Shown: positions 1 through 5,928 of the stretch, piece after piece
How positions within the stretch are numbered: position 1 is the stretch's first letter
Layout: each line of letters begins with the position of its first letter
Assembly (NCBI GenBank): GCA_964360145.1
Contig: CAYHWW010000092.1
Location: forward strand, 1-12,989
Reading direction: 5' to 3'
Origin: CAYHWW01 sp964360145
Lineage (GTDB): Bacteria > Bdellovibrionota > UBA1018 > CAYHWW01
DNA length: 12,989 nt
The notes under the pieces: model-generated
What the model was told of the DNA's origin: nothing
Databases searched by the model: none
Seen by the model: only the letters and a program-made list of their open reading frames with translations
Made by a program: the position numbers and the translations under genes

Positions 1-560
1 CTGCTGTACACCACGCCGGCGGGGTTGGAGGGGCTATTTAAAATCACAGCCCGCGTGCGCGGTGTCAGAGCATCTTTCAGCTGCTGTGGCGTCATCTTGC
101 ACCCCGTGGCCACACTGGTCTCCACGATGACCGGAGTACCACCGGCGATCTTCACCATCTCGGGGTAGCTCACCCAGTAGGGCGTGGAAATAAGCACTTC
201 ATCCCCGGCATTCACGGTGGCCATGAGAAAATTGTAAACGGCCTGTTTGGCCCCGGAGCTCACCACCACTTGGTCGGGGCGGTACTCAAGGCCGTTCTCT
301 TCTTTGAGCTTGCGGGCGATGCGGCCACGGAGTTCGGCGATTCCGGGCACCGGCGTATACTTGTTTTGGTCTTTTTCGACGGATTTAATGAGGGCCGCCT
401 TCACCGTGGAGGGTACCGGGAAGTCAGGCTCGCCCGCGGCAAAGTTATAGACCTTATGGCCCTTGGCGGCCAACTCCCGGGCAGCGGCGGCCATGCGAAG
501 GGTGGCGCTCTCCGCGATGGAGGACATGCGCTCGGCCAACTCCAATGGATTCTTGCTCAT
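1..560 (-). CDS. aspC: Class I PLP-dependent aspartate aminotransferase, N-terminal half (runs off left edge)
   Basis: This is a fold-type I aminotransferase that would move an amino group between aspartate and a 2-oxo acid using pyridoxal phosphate. Only the first 186 residues are present. Family landmarks read from the minus strand are NFAAGEPDFPVP near residues 39-50, KYTPVPGIAELR near 67-78, SSGAKQAVYN near 98-107, the aromatic PYWVSYPEMV stretch near 123-132, and NSPSNPAG near 175-182. The PLP-binding lysine lies outside the window. The ATG at 560 overlaps the coaD stop as ATGA, which indicates translational coupling and makes this the last visible gene of the rsmD-coaD-aspC operon. Substrate specificity cannot be fixed from this half, so 'aspartate' rests on family resemblance. 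A related class I aminotransferase with other substrates is the alternative. Confidence 0.92.
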   Translation of the reverse strand, partial: MSKNPLELAERMSSIAESATLRMAAAARELAAKGHKVYNFAAGEPDFPVPSTVKAALIKSVEKDQNKYTPVPGIAELRGRIARKLKEENGLEYRPDQVVVSSGAKQAVYNFLMATVNAGDEVLISTPYWVSYPEMVKIAGGTPVIVETSVATGCKMTPQQLKDALTPRTRAVILNSPSNPAGVVYS

Positions 561-1093
561 ATCGGGGGGAGTCCTTTCTTTTGCTTGGCATCCAATAGTT
601 TTTTCACGATTGCAGGCACATAAGGGCTGGCGTCGCCACCGAATCGAATGAGCTCCTTCACCATGGTGGAACTCACGAAATAAAGATTCTCGCCGGTCAT
701 GAGAAAAACCGTATCGACCTTGGAAGAAATCTCCCGGTTCATAGAGGCCATCATGAACTCATACTCGAAATCGCTTGCCGCCCTCAAGCCCCGCACCAGG
801 GAGCCCGCGCCCGCCTTCCGCGCATAGTCCACGACTAGCCCGCCCCAGGAATCCACCCTCACACTGGATCGGGCTTTCACCACATCTCGAATGACCCTCA
901 CCCGCTCCTCAACTGTGAGCAACGGACTCTTCCGATCAGACCCCGCCACCAGGATCACAAGCTCGTCAAAAACCTCAAGGGCCCGATCCACAATATCCAG
1001 ATGGCCATTGGTGAAGGGATCAAAAGTGCCTGGATATACAGCCCTGCGCCGCGACGAGAGTTCCGCGGGGGCCTTGGTGCGTGCTTTTGCCAT
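557..1093 (-). CDS. coaD: Phosphopantetheine adenylyltransferase (PPAT)
   Basis: PPAT transfers AMP from ATP to 4'-phosphopantetheine to give dephospho-CoA, the penultimate step of cytoplasmic CoA synthesis. The 178-aa product carries the nucleotidyltransferase signature YPGTFDPFTNGH near residues 20-31 (TNGH is the T/HxGH ATP motif). It also has the substrate-loop segment GLRAASDFEYEFMMASMNR near 99-117 and VSSTMVKEL near 141-149, equivalent to the ISSTxxKE motif. The family is usually about 160 aa. The extra length is a basic N-terminal tail of about 16 residues before the first beta strand. The start at 1093 lies 10 nt after the rsmD stop, and the stop overlaps the aminotransferase start by 4 nt, so the gene sits inside an operon. 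All recognised active-site motifs are intact. Confidence 0.97.
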   Translation of the reverse strand: MAKARTKAPAELSSRRRAVYPGTFDPFTNGHLDIVDRALEVFDELVILVAGSDRKSPLLTVEERVRVIRDVVKARSSVRVDSWGGLVVDYARKAGAGSLVRGLRAASDFEYEFMMASMNREISSKVDTVFLMTGENLYFVSSTMVKELIRFGGDASPYVPAIVKKLLDAKQKKGLPPI

Positions 1094-1103
1094 GGGCTAT
1101 AAC

Positions 1104-1712
1104 CTACCCGCGCTTTACATAGAAATAAACACGGCTGTCACCGTATTTTTTGTCATTGCGCAAATCCAAGCCTGCCCGCTGGGCAAGCTGCTCATGCTCG
1201 GGGGTCAGGATAGGCTCTTTTTCATGCGCTTCATAAATGAAGAGCCCTCCTACTTCCACCGCGGGGGTCTGCTCCTCCAACGCTAGAAGCTTCTCGAACC
1301 ATCCTGAGCTGTAGGGAGGATCGGCGAAGAGCACCCGACAGGAGGGCAGCCGCTCATAGGCCTCCACGACATCGCTATGCATGACATTGCATTTGAACCG
1401 TCCGCCCTGACGTTTTAACGCCTGGGCCGCGGCAGTGACATTGCCGCGCAACGCATCCAAGGCATTGGGGTGACTCTCAACGAACACCACCCCCGTGGCG
1501 CCGTTGGAAACAGCTTCGAGCCCCCATGCGCCAGAGCCCGCGAAAACATCGATCACCAGGGCGCCTTCGAGGAGAGGGGCGCCTTCCCATTGGTAACCAC
1601 GCAATACGTTGAAGATACCCTGACGCAGCCGCTCCCCGGAGGGGCGGGTCTGAGCACCGGATGGCAGTTTTAACTTGAGGCCGTTCAAGCAGCCACTAGC
1701 CAAAGCGATCAC
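1104..1712 (-). CDS. rsmD: 16S rRNA (guanine(966)-N2)-methyltransferase RsmD, GTG start
   Basis: RsmD methylates N2 of G966 in 16S rRNA on the small subunit, using SAM. From the GTG at 1712 the product is 202 aa, the normal family length. The N-terminus (ALASGCLNGLKLKLP) then lines up with the typical RIIGGxxKGRxL opening. TRPS is at residues 22-25, followed by ERLRQGIFNVL. SAM motif I, VIDVFAGSG, is at 53-61 and the catalytic DPPY at 131-134. The frame stays open upstream to an ATG at 1811, but that would add 33 residues absent from the family and overlap the preceding gene by 68 nt. I therefore prefer the GTG, although no strong Shine-Dalgarno sequence is visible before it. It lies 31 nt after the 149-aa gene and 10 nt before coaD. 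Confidence 0.93.
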   Translation of the reverse strand: MIALASGCLNGLKLKLPSGAQTRPSGERLRQGIFNVLRGYQWEGAPLLEGALVIDVFAGSGAWGLEAVSNGATGVVFVESHPNALDALRGNVTAAAQALKRQGGRFKCNVMHSDVVEAYERLPSCRVLFADPPYSSGWFEKLLALEEQTPAVEVGGLFIYEAHEKEPILTPEHEQLAQRAGLDLRNDKKYGDSRVYFYVKRG

Positions 1713-1743
1713 CGCTGTAGAGTGCGGTGAGCCAGGTACTACG

Positions 1744-2193
1744 TCAAGCAGCCTTGCGGAAAGGAACCCTGAATTCGGCGCCGCCATCTGTTTTGATGAC
1801 CAGAGCGTCATCCTCGTAGCGCAGCGTCACCTTCATGCCACTTTGTGCGAACTCTAGGGAGATGCTCGTGCACCCTCCCACGGAGAGGGCAAGATTGCCC
1901 TCGCCCGCGGCGGTTGCCCCGCTAGTGACGTCTCCATCACCCTCTTCCCGGGCAGTTGCCGCGGCCAGGGCCTGGTCAAAACCGATGGGGTCCTTCGCAG
2001 GCGTCGTAGGTCCTGAGGTTGCTTCAGTGACCTCTGCCTCCACGGAGCGCAGGATGGGCACCACCTTCGCGACCTCAGCAGGCTTGGGCTGCACATCGTC
2101 GATGCTTTTCTCCATTTGCTCAATCTCCTGGATGATTCGGTCAATCTCTCCAGACTCATCTTGGGACTTAGGGGAACTTGCGCTTTGCGTCAT
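1744..2193 (-). CDS. Conserved-looking small acidic protein upstream of rsmD, function unknown
   Basis: This 149-aa soluble protein has no signal peptide or membrane segment, and I do not recognise a named domain. Residues about 14-36 are acidic and likely helical (EIDRIIQEIEQMEKSI). Residues about 50-95 are an Ala/Pro/Thr/Glu-rich linker. The last 50 residues alternate hydrophobic and polar positions as in a beta-rich fold (SISLEFAQSGMKVTLRYEDD, then LVIKTDGGAEFRVPF). The start is well supported: GAGGA at 2200-2204 precedes the ATG by 6 nt. It leads the rsmD-coaD-aspC cluster with 31 nt to rsmD, so it is probably co-transcribed. A link to ribosome or CoA metabolism is only guilt by association. 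Confidence 0.85.
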   Translation of the reverse strand: MTQSASSPKSQDESGEIDRIIQEIEQMEKSIDDVQPKPAEVAKVVPILRSVEAEVTEATSGPTTPAKDPIGFDQALAAATAREEGDGDVTSGATAAGEGNLALSVGGCTSISLEFAQSGMKVTLRYEDDALVIKTDGGAEFRVPFRKAA

Positions 2194-2199
2194 ATTTCA

Positions 2200-2217
2200 T
2201 CCTCGGAATTATTTCCG
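2200..2217 (-). promoter_or_regulatory. Shine-Dalgarno with adjoining CGGAA/TTCCG inverted repeat before the 149-aa gene
   Basis: On the minus strand GAGGA (2204-2200) sits 6 nt before the ATG at 2193, which fixes that start. Immediately upstream, CGGAA-ATAA-TTCCG (2217-2204) can form a 5-bp stem with a 4-nt loop whose last base is the first base of the Shine-Dalgarno. The loop contains the TAA of the possible small ORF upstream. Such a stem could modulate ribosome access, but it is short and may be chance. Confidence 0.5.
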
Positions 2218-2379
2218 GAGCTCCTTCAAAAACAGAGCTCTCTCAGGTACTTCTATACGCTCCTCTTCGGCGCCCCTTAGCTTCCTCGAAAGAGGTCGAT
2301 TTTTCCCTGTATTTATCCATCGCAGCACCTTAGTTACGGCATCAATGAATCGCTCACCCACGGACTTACAGCTCAGCAC
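2209..2379 (-). CDS. Possible small ORF (56 aa) at the head of the rsmD operon
   Basis: From a GTG at 2379 (or a GTG at 2361, giving 50 aa) an open frame ends in TAA 15 nt before the next gene. The C-terminal residues (GAEEERIEVPERALFLKELRK region) look like a normal charged, helical protein. The plus-strand reading of the same bases is Ser/Phe/Arg/Leu-rich, as expected for an antisense shadow. Against it, there is no clear Shine-Dalgarno, third-position GC is only about half, and there are several AGG, ATA and CTA codons unlike its neighbours. A second, 25-codon frame starting with ATG near 2323, preceded by AAGGTG, also looks protein-like. It overlaps the preferred methyltransferase-homologue start (2345) head to head by 35 bp. 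No function is recognised. It may instead be a purine-rich 5' leader. Confidence 0.35.
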   Translation of the reverse strand: MLSCKSVGERFIDAVTKVLRWINTGKNRPLSRKLRGAEEERIEVPERALFLKELRK

Positions 2380-5230
2380 ATTCTTGAATATTGGCGACCT
2401 CGTCGCCGGTGTTGCCGCGCCCACGATTCCCGTGCCTGAGGAGTCACCACGGGGGGCAGAAACTGCCGCCCTCGAAGTGCGGGGCGGCCATATCCAGTGG
2501 CTTGGCCATGTTGTCAGCGCGGACCTCAAGTCCCTACTGACCGAGATGGCTCCCGCCGAAAAGGCGCCCCTGGACCGGCTCTTGCCCCAGATGCCGTCAC
2601 CCCAGGCGCTGGGCGCTCCGGGACTGGACACTATTTTCCAGATCATGCGGGATGACATCTATGGCAATCGCCACAAGATGATGCTGTTACCACCCAGCCG
2701 CAAACAGCTCATCGAGCGGCGCATGGAAACCATCGCCCGCAAGGTGGCCCGCCTCAAGGGCGAACGCATGAACCGGTCTCTCTCGCTGGAAGAGCTCATC
2801 CGTGACTCTTCCCGACCCAACGGTCGGGATAAAACCCTGGGCCAAGCAGCTTTCGAACGCTTCACCTCTGAAGTGGCCTTTCACACTCTCCTTCAACTCT
2901 TCGTGGTCAAAGCCCTCCATACCCACGGTTGGCGCGGCTTCCACGACGAAGACCTCAGTCGCCTCAACTTCGTCATTCATGATTTCCTTGTGCGCAGAAG
3001 TGCCGCTTTCAATACGGATCGTCACAGCTGGAACTTCGTGCGGCCCAATCTCTACTCTTGGTACACGCCCACTGCCGCCACGGCGAAGAACTGCGCCCAG
3101 ATCCTGACCCACGGCATCGTGGTGAACCGCCCTGGCTTTGCCTGGAGTGATACCGACCTCCAAGAATGGATGACGGAAGCCCACAGCGATCTTGGCCTAG
3201 ACCACTTGGAGTTTGGCAAAGACAGGGCTCTTTCCCAGGCATTGCTTCATTTCGCGGAATCAGAGCTCGGCACTCCGACTCACTCTTCCAAGATTCACGA
3301 CAAGATGTTGCCTCGAAAGACGTTCATCCCCGTGCTCGAAGGGGCGGCCCTGGCGTTGGATTGCCTGAGATCGCTGGCTGACCGGTTCAGCGGCCCTGGT
3401 ACAAACGGGGATATGCGGGCTCAGGAGTCCGCCCTTCACCATTCTGTTTGGGGATGCGATTCCGAGGGCCTTGAAACGCATTTCACGGAGGTGGGGGCTT
3501 TGCTCCTGATGCTCCGGAGGATCAAGGCACGGGACTGCTCACCGCCGCACAAGCTGCCCCATGGCGTGCGCTGCGTACAGCAGCTCGCCCTGCAGTTTCA
3601 CAACCAGGAGCAGCTCGCCCTGGGCGAAATACCAACGGCACAACAGGGAACTGCCGCCCAAATCCAAGACTGCGAAGGTTTTGACCAAGCCTTCGTGTTG
3701 GACCATCCGGATCGGCAGAAATCCTCCCGTTGGATGAAAAGCCTCTCCGAGCAGCTGCCCTACTGGAAACCATGGCTCCACGCCACGTCCACCCTGGGCT
3801 GGGGCGAGGCTCATCTGTTACTTGCCTTGGGTAAATTGAAAGAACACGGTCATTGCTTCTACCTCACCCACCGGGTGCTCCCCGATCAGGGGGAAGGTGA
3901 AAAGCTCCGCCGTCACGTGCTGGGCTCCGCCGTCCTCGACTACTTCCTTGAGCTGGATGAAGAGCGCTTCGGCCCCTACCGCTACCTTTACGTCTTCACC
4001 AAAGAGCCGGGTAAAGCGGCGCGCGACGCCAGTCGGGTACGTTATGGCAAGTTCCCCAGTGCCGCGGTGAATATCATTCACCTTTCCCAGACCTCCTACC
4101 AGGAGTCGGCTTCCCTCCAGTGGGAAATCGTGGAACGGGGCTGGGAGCAGATCTTCGTGCAAGGGGCGGCGCCACTGGTACGCCACCTCAATTCCCGCTG
4201 CCCTAAATTATTCCAATTGGCCGCGGTGCAAACCTGGAGTCCCGCCCGGGATAATGACGTGGTGAGCGAGAAGGAGGGCCTCTTCCGGGCCGCGCCCCAG
4301 CAGCCCGCGGGGTTGGAGTTCACCCGGGAAGGCAGCGCGCTGCGCTTTCATCCCCTGGATGTCACTAGCCCCCACGAGCGCATCGCTATTTTCCCCCATA
4401 ACTCCTCTGACCTTCCCTGGCTCCAACACTTGCTGAACAGCAAAGTCCTGCAGTTCTGGATTCGTTTGCAGATCACACAGGACCCTGGATCGGTGAAAAT
4501 CCAAGATCTGCGGAACCTGCCCGTCATGGATCTCACACGGGTGCAAAACGACGTGGTCAATGAAGCACTCACTTGGCTCGCCCAGAGCCAGCACACCGAG
4601 GATACGTTACGCCGTTGGATGATGGACACTCCGCAAATCGGCTGTCGCTTCGTGGCCGCGGCCCGCCGTTGGCAGGCCCTGGACCGGACGGTGTGCCGCT
4701 ACGCCGGTCTTTTCGATGCCCTCACGGAAGATCGCGTGGAGCTCAATCCTGAATCAGTGCCGCATTTCTATCACACGGCATTGCTGACAAGCCTGCTCCA
4801 AAGCCCCGACGTCAAGGCCCAGTTCGTGAAGCGTGAGCTCACCAGCACCAATCCCAACTTCTGGATCATCAAAGAAACATTTCTCACGCCCCAGCTGCAC
4901 AATCAAAACAGGGGCAACCCCTCCGGCGACCGCACCGTGGTGCATATCTTCACCAAGCAAGGGCCTCAAATCCTGCTCTCCGTACCGAGCGCGGTGGGCC
5001 CCTACATCAACGCTCAGCTTCAAAAGCTGCGGGATTTTACCTGGGGCGAGGCCGTGGGCCTCCTCCGCGTGCCCCGGGACATCCCCCTTTACGTGGCCCA
5101 GAGCTCTGAAATCGTACGTGTCGTTACGCACAACATCAAAGAACGGGAAACCATGGCGCGCGTCTTGGCGGAAGCCTCGCTGTCTCTCTTTGAAATCACC
5201 GCCGAGGACCGGGCTCATCTGCAGAAATAA
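2345..5230 (+). CDS. Degenerate Eco57I/type IIG-like adenine-N6 DNA methyltransferase homologue, catalytic motifs lost
   Basis: The 961-aa soluble protein follows the layout of Eco57I/type IIG-like N6-adenine methyltransferases. A helical N-terminal region is followed by SWYTPTAAT (238-246), which matches the YTP..VA entry to the methylase domain. The motif I region is TFIPVLEGAAL (326-336), where active enzymes have ILDPACGSG. VWGCDSEGLETHFTEVGALL (368-387) matches the motif II GvDidp.AveiaklsL pattern. The motif IV region is FDQAFVLDHPDR (446-457) instead of FDvvigNPPY. LGWGEAHLLLALGKLKEHGH (484-503) and YRYLYVFTK (545-553) match later methylase motifs. LLNSKVLQFWIRLQ and IQDLRNLPV (696-727) resemble the TaqI-C recognition domain. 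The fold is probably kept, with neither the SAM nor the base-flip signature. The frame is open upstream to 1835, but that part is antisense to the 149-aa gene, so ATG 2345 is preferred (TTG 2384 possible). No restriction gene is adjacent. Confidence 0.8.
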   Translation: MNRSPTDLQLSTFLNIGDLVAGVAAPTIPVPEESPRGAETAALEVRGGHIQWLGHVVSADLKSLLTEMAPAEKAPLDRLLPQMPSPQALGAPGLDTIFQIMRDDIYGNRHKMMLLPPSRKQLIERRMETIARKVARLKGERMNRSLSLEELIRDSSRPNGRDKTLGQAAFERFTSEVAFHTLLQLFVVKALHTHGWRGFHDEDLSRLNFVIHDFLVRRSAAFNTDRHSWNFVRPNLYSWYTPTAATAKNCAQILTHGIVVNRPGFAWSDTDLQEWMTEAHSDLGLDHLEFGKDRALSQALLHFAESELGTPTHSSKIHDKMLPRKTFIPVLEGAALALDCLRSLADRFSGPGTNGDMRAQESALHHSVWGCDSEGLETHFTEVGALLLMLRRIKARDCSPPHKLPHGVRCVQQLALQFHNQEQLALGEIPTAQQGTAAQIQDCEGFDQAFVLDHPDRQKSSRWMKSLSEQLPYWKPWLHATSTLGWGEAHLLLALGKLKEHGHCFYLTHRVLPDQGEGEKLRRHVLGSAVLDYFLELDEERFGPYRYLYVFTKEPGKAARDASRVRYGKFPSAAVNIIHLSQTSYQESASLQWEIVERGWEQIFVQGAAPLVRHLNSRCPKLFQLAAVQTWSPARDNDVVSEKEGLFRAAPQQPAGLEFTREGSALRFHPLDVTSPHERIAIFPHNSSDLPWLQHLLNSKVLQFWIRLQITQDPGSVKIQDLRNLPVMDLTRVQNDVVNEALTWLAQSQHTEDTLRRWMMDTPQIGCRFVAAARRWQALDRTVCRYAGLFDALTEDRVELNPESVPHFYHTALLTSLLQSPDVKAQFVKRELTSTNPNFWIIKETFLTPQLHNQNRGNPSGDRTVVHIFTKQGPQILLSVPSAVGPYINAQLQKLRDFTWGEAVGLLRVPRDIPLYVAQSSEIVRVVTHNIKERETMARVLAEASLSLFEITAEDRAHLQK

Positions 5231-5253
5231 GTAGATGATACAGTGCAATCCCT

Positions 5254-5928
5254 ATGCTGCAGAACCTTAGTCCCTGCCATTATTATTACTTCGGCTATCT
5301 CCATCGACGCTATCAAGCGGTGGTAACCCTGGCTCAGCATTTGACCGTCTCCCCATCGTTGCAGAACGCCATTGGCGCGGTTGACTGTGCCATGCCCAGC
5401 CACAAGGGCTTGGGCATCCGAGTTCCACTGGCCCTGGATGAGGTATTGGATGACACCTCTACTGAATCTTTTCTCACGACCTTGGATGAACGCATCGCCG
5501 CGCTGGAAAGCAACTTGTACCCCCTGCTCGCCAAGTTGGATGAGGCTGGGTTCCAGGACGTGAAAGATGCGTCAGGCCTCTGGGGCCGACGCATCGGCCA
5601 GGAAGCCCTCATGTCCGATGGCGGGCCCAAGCCGCGGCCCGGTCGCCTAGAGGGGGTCTGGACCCTGGCCACTCTGTACCTGGGCGGCGGCGATTGGATC
5701 AGAGCCCCGTTCCTTCTTAGACGCTCCACGACCCTGGATCTAAGCTATCTCTCTTTGTCCTGCCCACATCGCAAGCATGGCGCCGCCGATGTCGTCGCGC
5801 AAAATCGCGCCTGCCAAGCGGAGGCGGCCATCTTCGCCGGATTTTTCGAGACGCTCTGCCCCGGTTTTCACTTTTCCCGGCATCAGCGGGAAGACTCCTG
5901 CGCCGATTTCATTTCCAACCAACGGTAG
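5254..5928 (+). CDS. Hypothetical protein downstream of the methyltransferase homologue
   Basis: This 224-aa frame starts 23 nt after the methyltransferase-like gene, on the same strand. The middle (residues about 47-165) looks genuinely coding, with an acidic helical stretch (DEVLDDTSTESFLTTLDERI) and a Gly/Arg-rich section (WGRRIGQEALMSDGG). I recognise no domain. The first 46 residues are Tyr/Cys/His-rich and lack a Shine-Dalgarno, so the ATG at 5392 may be the real start. The last 60 residues are compositionally odd, lie antisense to a possible small ORF, and overlap the 3' end of the sigma-54 activator by 46 bp. A frameshift or lost stop codon could explain the tail. It has no membrane segment or signal peptide. 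A partnership with the upstream gene is inferred from spacing only. Confidence 0.5.
   Translation: MLQNLSPCHYYYFGYLHRRYQAVVTLAQHLTVSPSLQNAIGAVDCAMPSHKGLGIRVPLALDEVLDDTSTESFLTTLDERIAALESNLYPLLAKLDEAGFQDVKDASGLWGRRIGQEALMSDGGPKPRPGRLEGVWTLATLYLGGGDWIRAPFLLRRSTTLDLSYLSLSCPHRKHGAADVVAQNRACQAEAAIFAGFFETLCPGFHFSRHQREDSCADFISNQR
5740..5883 (-). CDS. Possible 47-aa ORF coupled to the sigma-54 activator by TGATG
   Basis: The stop codon of the response regulator shares its last base with an ATG (TGATG), the classic arrangement for translational re-initiation. The frame runs 47 codons, beginning MPGKVKTGAERLEKSGEDGR. It has a basic, charged N-terminal half and a hydrophobic C-terminal half (GGAMLAMWAG). 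Base composition by codon position is compatible with coding (purine-rich first position, about 60% GC third position). No family is recognised. It lies antisense to the suspect C-terminal end of the plus-strand hypothetical ORF, so at most one of the two is likely to be translated here. Chance is a serious alternative for an ORF this short. Confidence 0.35.
   Translation of the reverse strand: MPGKVKTGAERLEKSGEDGRLRLAGAILRDDIGGAMLAMWAGQREIA

Noticed and set aside
1713..1811. Longer rsmD starting at ATG 1811
   Set aside because: It adds 33 residues not seen in the family and overlaps the preceding gene. The family N-terminus begins at the GTG at 1712.
2284..2295. CCTC-GAAA-GAGG hairpin followed by TTTTT on the plus strand
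   Set aside because: A 4-bp stem is too short for a terminator, and no plus-strand gene ends there.
1835..2344. 170-codon upstream extension of the methyltransferase-homologue frame
   Set aside because: The part from 1835 to 2193 is antisense to the 149-aa gene, which has a strong Shine-Dalgarno and a protein-like sequence. The extension itself is Ser/Pro/Arg-rich shadow sequence.
2687..3184. 165-codon minus-strand ORF inside the methyltransferase homologue
   Set aside because: Antisense shadow of a continuous 961-codon plus-strand gene. No ribosome site or recognisable motif.
4754..5248. 164-codon minus-strand ORF at the 3' end of the methyltransferase homologue
   Set aside because: Mirror frame of GC-rich coding DNA. 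The plus-strand product is coherent to its stop and no promoter or ribosome site supports the minus frame.
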